Source: Selaginella tamariscina
Lineage: Eukaryota; Streptophyta; Lycopodiopsida; Selaginellales; Selaginellaceae
Assembly: GCA_003024785.1 (NCBI GenBank)
Contig: PUQB01000480.1
Span: 115,110-179,109, forward strand
DNA: 64,000 bases
Reading direction: 5' to 3'
Numbering within the stretch: position 1 is the stretch's first letter; each line of letters begins with the position of its first letter. Shown here one piece after another: positions 12,535-25,324 of the stretch. Below the pieces are notes generated by a model. It was not told the DNA's origin, did not search any database, and saw only the letters and a program-made list of their open reading frames with translations. The position numbers and the translations under genes are program-made.

Positions 12535-14470
12535 AAAAATATTTTCTTCGATCTAACAATTTGATGGCATTACAAATGAAATATTATATAACATATCAAT
12601 TAAATTAAAGGTTCGTTACAAAAAAGATTGAAATAAAAGGTTATCTATAGTGTTTTAAGTTTTAATTCAAACAAAGTTGTTATGGTGCATTGTATGTAAC
12701 TTAAAATTTGGGTTTATTGTAACATGTTATGTTAGTAAAATGTTATATTATTATTTAATATAACATGTGTTAATTATTTATTAATTAATATGCACTTGGA
12801 CGTGACATGTTTTTATTTTATTTTTTTCAAGTAGTTACCCTCAATAAAATTATCATTATCACTAGAAAAGTTATTTTGTCAAAATAGGATATATAATGAA
12901 AATATTAATTTTCTTTTTAAAAATTAATTTCTATATAATATATGTATGTTTATATATATACATATTACATGTGTGTGTATGATAATTGTTGTATATACAT
13001 ATGTTGTTAGAAATGTGTATATATACATGTGTATGTTTACATTTATACACACACATATAAATATATACACACATTATATTTATACGTGTGTGTATGATAA
13101 TTGTCAAAAATAATAAATGTTTAAAAAATGAAATGTAACAAAAACATTTAAATAACTTGTGTGTGTAATTGATGTGATATGTTTTTGTTTTACCAACCGG
13201 TTAAAAACTCAAAATTATATATAGAATACTACATAAAAATTACATATAACATTTCATAGGTTATTATTAAGTATATTATTTCAACTAGTTTATTAAAGTA
13301 GAAATATTAAGGTTACATTTAATAATGAGGTTTGCACACTTAGACATAATTATTTGTAAATGAAATTGCAATATCACTCTAGTAGCCCCCATTGTGAATT
13401 AGTTTTCCACTTATATTCTTAATTAACAAAATTAATTACTTTAACCCTTTAATACTTCTTACATAATTAACTTTTATTAATGTATTAATAGTTAATACAT
13501 TACTTTGATGTAGTATTTTCTTTGCAACCTCTTTTGAGCACATTCCTTTTATTTTCTTTTCTCAATTATTTTTTTATAACCCTTTATTATTTAAGTACAC
13601 AAGGTTTGACTTTTTTTTATATATAAGCATCTTTTACATTTATACACAAAGTTTGTTAACTTAAATTATTTTAGATATACTAAATTCTTAGTGTTTTTAA
13701 AAATTCCTTAATTCCATTGCTTGGATACTTTATTTATAATTTAAATTTGTAAAATAATAAGTATATATTCTTGATTCATAAAAATATTCAAGCGAAGCAA
13801 CTTGAAGAACTTTCTGAATTTTTAATTTCATTAAAAAGCTTTAAAAAACTTACGAAGAATACAATATAAAATCATATTGCCACAGAAATAAAAAAGGTTT
13901 TAAAAGAAAAATAAAAAGCAATCTCTTATAAATCTTAAATATTTTAATGAAAGATATTATCAAAATTAACGGTAGAACTACGAGATGGTAGATACTATTT
14001 ATGAATGTTCAAAATTAAATAAAATACTTTTAAGTGAATAAAAGCCTTGTATTATCAGGACACAACGAGTTTCACATTTATAACTTTAATTTACACATAT
14101 ATAGCTTTTAATTTTATTGTAACTAGTTTAATCGATGAGTAATCATTATTAAAAGCTTATAGAATGTGTTGAAAGTTTAAAAAAAAATAAAAAGCACTCT
14201 TATATTTATTAACTCATTGTACATAGTATTATGATTAGTATATATATATATACACCGGACTACTAATCGGACACCCACCTTTTACTATTTGGACACTCAT
14301 TTATATTAATTTATTTGATTTTGCTTAATTAATTAATAAAACATTAAAAATCAATGTATTTAAAAACGTTTATTTATATTAAATCATATGATTCTTTTTA
14401 TTTTATTAAATATATATAAAATAAAGAGGGAGGTAAATATATAATGAAAAAAATTGTGTTTAAATTTTCG
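12535..14470. repeat. Segmental duplication, copy 2
   Basis: Partner of 3460-5985, same strand and same order of landmarks, lacking the ~640-bp insertion. Non-coding, with a TG/TA microsatellite zone at about 12940-13100. Confidence 0.7.
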
Positions 14471-15073
14471 TTTTTCTTTTTTTTTTCACACTACATATCA
14501 TTAGTAAGTGTTATTTTACCTGAACACATGAGTTGTAAAATTTTCTTATAATACGTCGGGCCTCTAAAAATGCCATATATTCAATCTAAATTAAATATAC
14601 ATATTTTTGTGTGTGTGTGTGTGTGTGTGAAATATACCAATTTGAATGTTTATAGAAGTAAATAAATATATGTATACTATGTGTGAGATTCACATCTCGG
14701 TAATCTGTGTGTTATGTGTGCTGTCAAGTATACATTTGAAATATGATTCATTTTAAATTTTTGATAAAATTTTATTTAAGCCCTCGGCATTTATGCTAAT
14801 CAAAGTCGTTTAGTAGACTTTGATTGCGGGTCTACATAGATATCTATTTATTATAGATCATGTTTAACATTCTCAACTAATTTATATCTGTGGGTGCATG
14901 TGTGTGTGGAAGCTCATGTACGCATTATCTATCTATCTATCTTGCACATATAAAATTAAGTTTCTTATATCATTGTTCAAAGTTCTCAAAGTTCTAATTA
15001 AATGTCTTGTAATTAAACTTCTTATTCCACCATTGTTGAACAAAACAAACATCATATATACCAAGCGTACTAA

Positions 15074-15119
<46 letters not shown>

Positions 15120-16189
15120 GATAGAGAGAGAGGACGTCCATGCAACAATAATATACGTGTAGAAATGTGGACGTATACAAAATACACGTTCTCCACGTGG
15201 GAACGGTTTTATATAGAATGGATATTATGTAGACACCCCATATATACAAAATGTATGATGTGTGTAATGTTTAAATTCCCTTCTTTCATTTTTAAATTAA
15301 AATTAAAAAATCATTAAAACTTACATCTGGTTCTATAATCTCCTTTATAATTAAACATTAACTTAACGAATATACTTAGAATATATTTAGCATGTAGGCT
15401 TAGTTCAAGCATAAGTCAATATATAAAGGACGAAAATTTTCAACCTCTATAATCTTTTTCTAGCTGCTCAATCCTGACTTATATATATATATATAAGTAT
15501 TGTTTCTATAGTGTTAAGGAAATTAAATATTAAAACGTGAGTTTGACTTCTCCCAAGTGCAAATTATTATAACTATATGTGTATTATCAAAACAATTACA
15601 AATTTATTAGATCAACCTGATTAACTTATCAACTTATCAACGGATGTTTAAATTTCTGAAATTTATGTTGATAAATTCAAACTCAACATAATGTTTTAAA
15701 TTCAAATTCTAGGAACTTCAAAAAATTAAGTCTCTCAAACAAACTCCATATATAGAATATACACATAATAATATATATGGCTATAGTTTAATTATAGAAC
15801 TCAGTAGTTATGATTTTACTGTTTTAAGAAATATATACATTATAACGCATACCGTTCATATGCATAATGTATATATGCGACTCACATGAATAATTTATTT
15901 ATCAAAATAACCGTAACATATAAAACGTATTAACTATACATAAAATATGTGCGAGTGTGTGCGTATGTTGAGAATTATACATATATATCATGCAATATTA
16001 AGTTAAACATTCTCCAAAGTATAAAGTTTTTTAGATATCTACTACTCCGTAATGTCCCCGTTTCAGTAACGCGTTACACACTATATACATATCAATTTCA
16101 ACAGTGTGCATATGTACAAATACTTTAAATGGATTTTATACGTTTTCTAATTCGCAGTAACAGTTATATTTAAGTATAATCTCTTATCT
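14471..16189. other. Intergenic DNA with microsatellites and dispersed-block copy
   Basis: Contains a GT run (about 14611-14628), a long TA run (about 15077-15114) and, at about 15840-16189, a copy of the dispersed block also seen at 1.73-2.09 kb. No gene. Confidence 0.6.
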
Positions 16190-16590
16190 ACCCGGTGTTG
16201 CCCTGGAAAAGCACGAGTTAAAACACACACACACACACAAAAACAAGCTTTTACTTAAGCGAACGTTCCTGAACAACATTCAAGTTGTATAAACTTACAT
16301 ATGCTTAGATTTTTCGTCTCTGTACGTGCGTGCATGTGTGTGTGTGTGTGTGATGTTTTCAAATCTTATGCTTAGTATAAGCATTAACTTAAATGGACTT
16401 GAGAGTTGTATAATTGTTTGTGTAATATATTCAAGGAAACCTTAATATTTCGCGTATATAATAGTTAAATACATATTATATACTTATGAGCCTGAGTCAG
16501 TATATAATAGCAGTAGCTAATTTATAGTTATAACACACAGCAGATAACCTCTTTTATTGGCGAGTTCTCGAGCTCTCAAAAGATATACTT
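16190..16590 (-). pseudogene. Decayed fragment of the kinesin-10 3' end
   Basis: Collinear with the last exons of the kinesin gene at 25.3-25.8 kb. It has the GGTGTTGCCC end of the last exon directly joined to the TGGAAAA...GAGTTAAAACACACAC intron (about 50 bp of the exon deleted), a remnant of the next exon near 16245-16285, and near 16545-16590 ACCTCTTTTATTGGCGA...TCTCGAGCTC, the helix-hairpin-helix exon, which then diverges. No motor domain nearby. Confidence 0.7.
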
Positions 16591-16863
16591 AATCAGTTGG
16601 AACCAGGACTGGTAGATATGTTGAGAAGAAGCAGATACACACGCAGGCACACATTTATATATGCTATGTGTGTGTATACATATGTTCACACACATATCGA
16701 ATTATGTCAGATCTGACTTGCAAAACACAGATAACTAAACCACTTTAATAGTTAAATAAATTAGAAAAAAATTAAGAAAATAAAAATAAAAACTTTACAT
16801 TTTATTTAATTTGCATGCTAAATAACACACAACTTATTCATAGCCTTGTTTTTCACAACTTAC

Positions 16864-17046
16864 TCAGTAACAAGGCCCCACGAAGGGAGGAGACTGGTAG
16901 CACCTACCAGGGTTGCAGCAGAATGGTTGATCAGCTGGGCATTCAGAAGAAGCGCTGCAAGGAATATCCGCCTGGGCTTCCACTAAATACATAATTGCCA
17001 CAACAATAAGTAGCATCACCGTTAACACGCCTTTGATGCTCGCCAT
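16864..17046 (-). CDS. Secreted six-cysteine (knottin-like) peptide
   Basis: A complete 60-residue single-exon frame. Residues 1-24 form a strong signal peptide (MASIKG, then a run of Val, Leu, Ile and Met ending VEAQA). The mature part of about 35 residues has six cysteines spaced C-x5-C-x6-CC-x4-C-x9-C and ends GPCY. The C-C-CC-C-C order matches the inhibitor-cystine-knot layout, so three disulfides and an extracellular role are likely. The family does not tell the function: defence peptide, inhibitor or signal are all possible, and I recognise no named plant family. A broken paralogue lies at 11107-11226. The conservation between copies is concentrated in the cysteine half, which argues the frame was real. 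Confidence 0.75.
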   Translation of the reverse strand: MASIKGVLTVMLLIVVAIMYLVEAQADIPCSASSECPADQPFCCNPGRCYQSPPFVGPCY

Positions 17047-18299
17047 AGTGTGGAGGCTCCTTGTACAGTTAGGTCATTTATAATCTCATCTCATCTGGTA
17101 CGTGTCCCTCGGGATGATATGCCACGACAGGTAGTGCTAAAAGTCAAATATACATGTGTACACGTCATGTATACATGTGGAAAAGGTGGGACGTCCACAA
17201 AGCCGGCTAAACTGCTCTATTAAGTTAAATTAGTCGTTAAATTACCCCATTAATTAACATAATGAAAACCATGGAAACACATTAATACATGTATAATAAA
17301 TAAGAAATTTTATTACAGTTACAACTCACACCGAGCCATATTTTAATCTTTAAAGTCCTTTGCATAAATTAATAGGTTAAACTATGAAATGTAAAATGTT
17401 TTATGTAGATAAAACTTGAATTTAGAAAAAAAAGTGGTGATGTATTGTTCAAAAGTGATAATGTGTCACCTCAAAAATGATAAATCATAAATTTTAAATC
17501 ACATTTGAACACATTAATTATACTATAATACATAACATGCAACTAACACAATCATCACATGACTATATATACATGTCCTACTGTTATATTAAACAATTAA
17601 CAAAATATTTAATTGTTGTCATTTCATATTTAATGTGTTTACTAAGTGAAACATTATTAATGAATTAACATGTCCTTTTACAAATTTCTATTTTCAGTAA
17701 CTCATTAATTTCTTAATTTTTTAAATTTATGAAACACTTTTATTAACAAGTGAATTTACTTAATGCATTATCACTATCATAAAAATAAAATTTAATTGTC
17801 ATGTACACATCTAAGTTATTCATTTCTTTATCTATGTATCTCCACCAGTAGAGCCCGTGAGTTTGATGTTTATCTGAATGTTATTTAATCCATATGAAAA
17901 ATCTTGATCATTTAATTTAAATAATTAAATTACTCATATCTTATTAAGTGAAACTATTTAGCTACTATGTTAATTGTTAGATTTAATTGGTTTGAATAGT
18001 GTATATTATTGGATTCAACATTCACTTTTGAATACATCATTCATTTAGTATAATTAAATATATAAAAACATATTTCCTTTATAAATAAATAAGTTTTCAA
18101 TATATTTTAAGAACTTATTTAAAAAGATTTTTTGAATGAACAGTTTATGTTGCGAACATTCATGTTATTATGTGAAGATTAATTGAGTTGAAAATATTTC
18201 ATGCATCCATTGCTTTACTTTATGATTACTGTGGCTTTTGGGTTAGTAATGCAAATAATACTTAATAAAAGAAATCAATGATAATTATTTATATAAAGT
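17047..18299. other. Upstream region of the peptide gene and AT-rich DNA
   Basis: The first ~150 bp should hold the minus-strand promoter of the peptide gene; no confident TATA box was picked. The rest has no gene or element recognised. Confidence 0.5.
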
Positions 18300-18690
18300 C
18301 AGACTCCATTTAGTTTCACGAAGTTAGACTCATGCCCCACAAACTAAGAATTAGGGATTATGCCTCACAAAGTGAGTCTCCAAGCTTACAAAGTGAAAGT
18401 CATGTCTTATAAACTGAGACTTTAAGATCACAAAGTGAGACTCCATGTCCACGAAGTGAGAATCATGTCTTACAAAGTGAAATTCCAAGCCTATAAAATG
18501 AGGCTTATACCATAACTCCATGCCCATGAAGTTAAAGTCATATTTCATAAAATGAAACTCTAAACCCACAAAGTAAAAGTTAAACTATAGGAAGAGCAAC
18601 TCCAAGCCCATGAAGTGAGACTCAAACCCAAAAGTGAGTCTAGCCCCATGAAGCAAGAGTATATATGTTTCACAAAGTAAACAAGTTCAT
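18300..18690. repeat. Tandem repeat with ACAAAGTGAGACTC motif
   Basis: Roughly ten imperfect units of 20-55 bp built on CACAAAGTGAGACTC / CATGAAGTGAGAC with spacers such as CATGTCTTA and CCAAGCC. The minus strand is open across part of it (18351-18569) and would give a His-Phe-Val-Arg-His repeat peptide, but the repeat itself explains this. Related motif clusters appear near 24070-24150, 52980-53120 and 59750-60230. Confidence 0.75.
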
Positions 18691-18987
18691 GAAATTAAAA
18701 AAAAAAAACAAGCTACATTGAAGAAAGTTAGTTAAAATGACAATACAATTATCACTCGTTTACATTTATTTGACTCTAAAGTCTTTGTCACTATAAGTGT
18801 AATGTTTGTAACACTTCTTATTATACAATGGTTATGTTTTCTTCTCTTTATTGATTGAATTGAATTCGGATCATATGTTGAGACATTAATTGCAGCATCT
18901 TTTGCATGATGTTGGACAACATCAGTATATACATGGCATCTGACTACATTGCTCGTGTCGACTGCATTATGCTCATGAATTATAGAT
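18691..18987. other. Spacer before the LTR cluster
   Basis: No gene; an open minus-strand stretch overlaps the LTR edge and lacks motifs. Confidence 0.45.
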
Positions 18988-19745
18988 TCTGACTCATTCG
19001 GGAGTACAACCCCTATAGGGCGACAAGGAGTACCCTGAACCACAACTAACCCCTAAGGGTTTGAGTGGTCAAGTTATATCCTAGACCTAGGGCTAGTACT
19101 TAGTGAAGATACAAGTGTGCGCGGAAGGCAAATACAAGTGTTTTACATTAAACTCCCCAAGGCTAGGTTTGGATTACTCTAAGTACACAACATACAAGTG
19201 CCTCATGAAAAGGGCTCTTACTAATGAGCTTAGGTTGTTCAACCCCTCAATCCCAAGGAAAACACCCCTAGCCAAGTGTGTCAATAGCACATTTAGTTAT
19301 GAGACCTAACCTCCCTTGAGTCGATGCTCAAGGCTTAATATTTTAATGTGAGCACAAGTACACATGTTAGGTAGAGTATTCAACTCCTTGGTAACAAATT
19401 CATGATACAACCCCAAAGGGCGTGCCTCAGGTGTTGTACTATGTGTTGTCTTTAGCAGAATGTCACATCTTCATGTGACGCTGCCCTCCACAATGTGGGC
19501 TATTATGCTATAGCCCCTTAGATTCAAGAGTTGCACTAAGTGCCACAAACATGGCTCTTAAATGCCAACTCTAGAACCTCTTAATGAACCCTAAGGAACT
19601 GGGTAACGAGAACCTGTTAATTAAGATCCCATGTTCAGAATTGGACAAGGGCACGGTTGTGCTAACTATGAGCACCACCTAACTTAGGTTGGAGACATAC
19701 CTCAACCTTTAACCCTTAAAAACATGCATGCCGACAAAACCTTCT
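18988..19745 (+). mobile_element. Older LTR copy, left part (5'-truncated, split by nested insertion)
   Basis: Matches the interior of the LTR family from GGGAGTACAACCCC (compare 20155) up to CGACAAAACCTTCT (compare 20897). It continues on the far side of the nested copy at 21478. The first ~400 bp of the family sequence are missing. Non-coding. Confidence 0.8.
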
Positions 19746-21477
19746 TGTCAAGTTTTAACCCAAAGGGCCAACACGTGCAACTCGTGGTTGCCAAGTGGCC
19801 ATCCGGTGTCATCACCTTATATGAGCAGCGCTAAGTCTTCCAGAACAACCCCAACGACCCTTAAGGTTAGACTCTAATGCCTAAGTGGACAAGAGACTTA
19901 GGGTTTAGCCTAAGTCTCCCTAGAATGTCTGCCCCCAAACCTTGAGGGATAACCCTAGTTGACTTAGGGTTTAGCCTAAGTCTCCCTAGAGTGTCTACCC
20001 CCAAAACCCTTGAGGGATAACCCTAGTTGACTTAGGGTCTGCCTAGAAGACCTAGACAGGCTCATGCCCTAACCCCATCAAGGAGATGTGTTCACACATA
20101 CCCCTGACAGAGCTAAGGCATCGTCACTTACCCCTTGAGGAATCACCCTCATCCGGGAGTACAACCCCTTTAGGGCGACAAGGGGTACCCTGAACCACGA
20201 CTAACCCCTAAGGGTTTGAGTGGCCAAGTCATACCCTAGACCTAGGGCTAGTACTTAGTGAGGACACGAGTGTGCGCCGTAGGCGGACATGAGTGTTCTG
20301 CTAAGCAAACTCCCTAAGGCTAGGTTTGGATAACCTAAGCACATGACCTTGCGAGTGTTCATGAAAGGGCTTTTGCTAATGAGCTTAGGTTGTTCAACCC
20401 TTAGATTCCAAGGAGAACACCCCCTAGCCAAGTGTGCCAAAGCACACCTAGTTACGAGACCTAACCTCCCTTGAGCAATGCTCAAGGTTAACACCCTAGT
20501 GCAAACACAAGCATGTATGTTTACTAGGTATCCAACCCCTTGGCGACAAGCCCATGACACAACCCCAAAGGCGTGCCTCGGGCGTTGTACATGTGACGTT
20601 TAGCCCAGTGTCACATCTCCATGTGACACTGCCTTCCACGATGTGGGCTATCATGCCATAGCCCTTAGATTCAAGAGTTGCACCAAGTACCACAAACGTG
20701 GCTCCTAAATGCCAACTCTAGAACCCCTCAATGAACCCTCAGAACCAGGTAACGTGAACCTGTCAAACAAGATCCCACGCCCACAGTTGGACAAGGACAC
20801 GGATGTGCCTTGCTTGGCCGTGAGTGCTACACCTAGCTTGACGTGGAGGAGGAGGCTGGAGACAAGCCTCAACCTCTGCCTCTTGGAACGTGCATCCGAC
20901 AAGACCTCCCAGGCATGGATTCGCCAACGTTAAGGGTAAGCTACCCCGAAGGTGGGACGGGGCGGCACAAAGAGGGTTGTACCTTAACGACACAAGCTAA
21001 GCTTGCACCGGCAAAAGAGCAACGAACTCAGTCATGAACCCAGGAGCTCTCCTACGTATACTCTACCTTATTTATGTGACGGAGCCCCCCCCCTCTTTTC
21101 CTGTATGTGTTAGTGGGCTGGCACTAAATGCCAGCCCCTTAGTTAATGAGATGAGTTTGCACACTAACCCCTACCCCTAAACCCTAACCAAGGGGGGTGG
21201 GGTTTTAGGGCATGGGTTAGGGCAACCCTAGGGGTGTTCCTAACCCTATTTAACATGCCAAACTCATCTTAACTAGGACGTCAAAATCGGGGGTGGTTTT
21301 TAGAAGGTAAGTGCTATCTTCACTTAGAGTTTCTTGCGACATCTAAAGATACCCTTAAACACCTAAGTACTAAGCGGGGCTATTTCTCACTACATCTAGG
21401 GTCCGTCAACATAGTACAGTAGGTAACCACAGTCAAAGTCCAAAGTAAAGGGTCGAGTCATAGTAAAAACTATGACA
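19746..21477 (+). mobile_element. Full-length nested LTR copy (~1.73 kb)
   Basis: Starts TGTCAAGTTTTAACCCAAAG and ends AGTAAAAACTATGACA, the family termini. It is flanked by CTTCT (left) and CTTCC (right), a 5-bp target-site duplication with one mismatch. It sits inside an older copy of the same family, at the point corresponding to ACCTCCCAGG. GC-rich relative to the window, with CCCTAA/TTAGGG-like phrases. No open frame with protein character, so frames across it are shadows. Confidence 0.85.
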
Positions 21478-22000
21478 CTTCCAATCATGGATTCACCAAC
21501 GTTAAGGGTAGGCTATCCCAAAGGTGGAACATACCCCTATTATTTGGAAGTTGAGGCGGCACAATAGACAGTTGTGTCTTGATAACACAAGCTAAAGCTT
21601 GCACTGATATAAGAATAACGAGCTCTTGTCAGAAACTTAGAAATTCTCCCTACTACATACTCTACCTTACACCTTAGTTAATTATATGAGCTTATGTTTA
21701 ACCTAACTTCTACCCCTAAACCCTGGGGATTTTAGGGTGTGGATTAGGTCAACCCTAGGGGTGTTCCTAACCCTATTTAACATGCCAAACTCATTTGCAT
21801 TAACCCATAAGCCTAATTGGAACATCAAAATCGGAGGAGAATTTTCGAGATGGAAGTGCTAACTTTGCCCAGAGTTTATTACAAATACCTAATGACACCT
21901 GGCTGAACCATCATTAGATACCCAAGTGCACTAAGGCATTCTTATTTCTCAAATCCAATGTATCATAAATAATTAATTTATAAATAGTAGACATATAATA
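21478..22000 (+). mobile_element. Older LTR copy, right part
   Basis: Resumes as CTTCCAATCATGGATTCACC and follows the family sequence to about AAGTGCACTAAGGC, then drifts. The 3' terminus is decayed or deleted near 21960-22000. Confidence 0.75.
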
Positions 22001-22247
22001 TCTTATCACATGACATCTTTTCAATTTCACAAGAAGCAAATTGAAACCCCTTTTAACCTATAAATCAACAAGTCCCTATAAAGAACAAGCATAATAATTG
22101 ACTAATAAAACATAACACAATAGATTTCATGAATAGTAGTTCTAAGAATAAGATTAAGTGAATAACATTATATAAAGAAAACATAAAAAATATATACAAA
22201 GCCACAACAATGCACAATGAAAACCAAAACGCAAATCTAAGGCTATA

Positions 22248-23983
22248 TGTCATAATTTTTATTATGACTCCTCTCTTTTTTTAGACATTGATTGTTGTTA
22301 CTTATGTTAGGTGTTAAGGAAACATGCTCACTTAATGTACTTGGTATTTAATGATGGTCTAACCGAGTGTCATTAGGTACTTGTAAAAACTCTAAATGAA
22401 GTTAGCACTTCCATCTAAAAAATTCTTACCCTAATTTTCTATATCTCAATTAGGTTTATGGTTGGTTCCGGTGAGTTTGGCATGTTGGTACCCTAACCCC
22501 ACACCTAAACCCTTTGGGTTTCATTATGTTAAACTTACCAAGTATATTCCCATTAGAAATGATATTCCGTGCTAGCCCACTTTACAAAACAGGAAAATAA
22601 AGGCGGGGGGGGGGAGGGCTTTATCACATATATTTAGTATATGTAATGAAAGTTCATGGGCTCATAACTGAGCTTATTATTCTTATACCAATGCAAGCTT
22701 TAGCTTGTGCACAACCCTTTATTGTGCCACATCAACTTCTAGACAATAAGGGTACGTCCGGGGTAGCCTACTCTTAATGTTGATAAATCCGTGCTTAAGA
22801 GGTCTTATCGGACTGCATGTTCCAAGGGTCATAAGTTGAGGCATGTCTCTAACCTCCTTTTCCTCCATGTCAAGTTAGGAGTAGCACTCAGAGCTGAGTA
22901 GGGCATATTTGTGTCCTTGTCCAACTGTGAATATGGGATCTTGGCTGACAAGTTTTCTTTACTAAGTTCCTGAGGGTTCACAAAGGGGTTCTAAAGTTGG
23001 CATTTGAGAGCCACATTCATGACACATAGTGTAACTCTTGAATTTAAGAAATTATGGCATGATAGCCCACATCTTGGAAAATAGTGTCATATAAAGATGT
23101 AACACTAGGTTGGATGGCACACGATACAATGCCTAAGGCACGCCCTTTGGGGTTGTCTCATGGGCTTAATGTCGAAGGGTTGGATACTCTAGCAAGTAAG
23201 TATGCTTGCGTTCATATTAGGGTGCTAAGCCTTGAGCATTTACTCAAGGGAGGCTAATTAAATGTGTTATTAGCACACTCGACTAAGGGGATCTTTTCCT
23301 TAAGATCCAAGGGTTAAACAACTTAAGCTTGTTATCAAGAGCCCATTCATGAGACACTCATAAGCTCGTGTATTTAGGGTCATTCAAACCTAGCTTTGGG
23401 GAGTTTACTTCTTAATAAAACACTTGTGTCCACCTATGGTGCACACTTGTGTGCACACTAAGTATTAACCCTAGGTCTAGGGTATGACTTAGCCACTCAA
23501 ACCCTTAGGGTTAATTATGGATCAAGGTACCCCTTATTACCCAAAAGGGGTTGTACTCCTTAAGGGATAAGTGACAATGCCTTAGTTTTGTCACGAGGGT
23601 ATGTGTGGGACACATCTCCTTAGTGGAGTTAGGACATGAGCATGTCTAAATTTCCTAGGGTAAGATCTTAAAAGTCTACTTAAGGTATCCTTTAAGAGAC
23701 TTAAGGTAGGACCCTAAGTTTCATGCCTATTTATACATTTGAGTCACACTTTTAGGGTTGTCTTAAAAGACTTAACATTGTTTACACAAGGTGTTGACAC
23801 AAGATGGCCATTTAGCGATTATGTATTAGTACATGTTAGTCATTCGGGTTAAAACTCTAACACTGTATACTTTTAGGATTGTCTTAGAAGACTTAACATT
23901 GCTCACACAAGGTATTGACGCAAGATGGCCATTTAACAATTATGTATTGGCACATGTTAGTCCTTTACGTTAAAACTCTGACA
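22248..23983 (-). mobile_element. Inverted LTR copy with duplicated start
   Basis: Reverse orientation of the same family: begins TGTCATAATTTTTATTATGA at 22248 (the reverse complement of the 3' end) and runs to CTCTAACA at 23862, the reverse complement of the TGT start. Flanks CTATA (22243-22247) and CTGTA (23863-23867) look like a 5-bp duplication with one change. About 121 bp of the LTR start is then repeated at 23863-23983. A poly-G tract lies near 22603-22614. Non-coding. Confidence 0.8.
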
Positions 23984-25324
23984 TTGTAGCCCCGAAAAAA
24001 TATATATTTTTTATAATTCAAACAGATTTTTAATTGCTCGTTCTACAATGTTCAATGCATGATATGAAGTGAGAAGAATCCTAACTATGTGACCTGACTG
24101 AGTTACGAAGTGAAATGGCTCCTCACTCACGAACTAAGTAACTCATAAAGTGAGTATTAAAGAATAAGACATGTATGCATGTAGGCAAGTATGCATATTC
24201 TACATGGCATGATATCCATTCATGCACCAGGAACATGACACTGCAATTAAGTAATAATTCGCTGTACATGAAATCTGCAGTGACACGTTTTGCACCATAT
24301 TAAATCCCACCTTATATACATTTATATGTTGTGATTACACACATATCAACATGTAAGAGAGCAAGCAAAGTCTCATGCTGTGAATTAACACAAGGAACCC
24401 TCCCATTGTGAACACACTCACTCACACACACACACACACACACACACAACACCACATATTTACTAAGTATTTGACATTAATATATACAAGGAAAGACACG
24501 CACTCAGGTGCGTACTAACACACACAGTAAACTTGAACTCATTATTATTTAACCAAGTTAAATTAGTGTTGTACGTAAGTCTTTTAATTTTACTTTTACT
24601 TTTTATAAACTTTAACTTTGAAAAGTTTATTACACTTAAAAGCTTTAAATACAGAAAGTTCTTCATTGTTAGTTGTATATATAAATACGTACGCGTCTAG
24701 ATGAGAATACTTAACTGATATAAATTTTCATGTTTTGTCTTTAAACTCTATATAATAACATTTGAGTTATTATGTATAATAATAAATAATTTTATAGTTT
24801 ACATTAAAAAACTTTATTAATTCCCAGAAAATTAAAATAATATACAATAGTAAATCTAGAGCTCTTTCTCTCTCACACACACAAACACAAACACACAGCT
24901 AGCAGTAAAAAAGACTGTTCATGTCCTCCATATGAGCCTCTCTCCTCTCTCTCTCTCTCACACACACACGTCCCCCTCTCTCTCTCTCACACACACACAC
25001 TCACACGCATGAACCCACGCACACACACAAGTTATCGTATACCCAGGTGATGTGTACCAAAGAAGAAAACAAGGAGTTTTCCCGTGTTGTCTTAACACTT
25101 ACAAATTAATTCTAATTATAAAAGCTTCTAAAAATTATGTTAATAATGACAACATGTAATTGAAATCACTGTCAATTAACCGTAATATAAAGAATCAGTA
25201 TAATTAATTATTCTAGAATTATGTGTTCTTATATATATTAGAATTCTTTGTATTTAATATAATTATTAAAGTTATAAGGCTAATGTAATTAAGTTTACAT
25301 GAGTATATACCAGGGATCTACCCG
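23984..25324. other. Spacer 3' of the kinesin gene
   Basis: No gene recognised. Holds an ACGAAGTGAAA motif cluster (about 24070-24150), CA runs (24420-24450, 24985-25030) and CT runs. Confidence 0.5.

Noticed and set aside
18351..18569. Minus-strand repeat peptide with HFVRHD units
   Set aside because: Explained by the tandem repeat; no start context, no partner exons.
20255..21037. Cluster of open frames in all directions
   Set aside because: Inside an LTR copy; the same sequence in the other copies is broken at different places, so no protein is conserved.
21170..21240. CCCTAAACCCTAACC phrase, possible telomere repeat
   Set aside because: Only a few imperfect units within the LTR family sequence, so not an interstitial telomere array.
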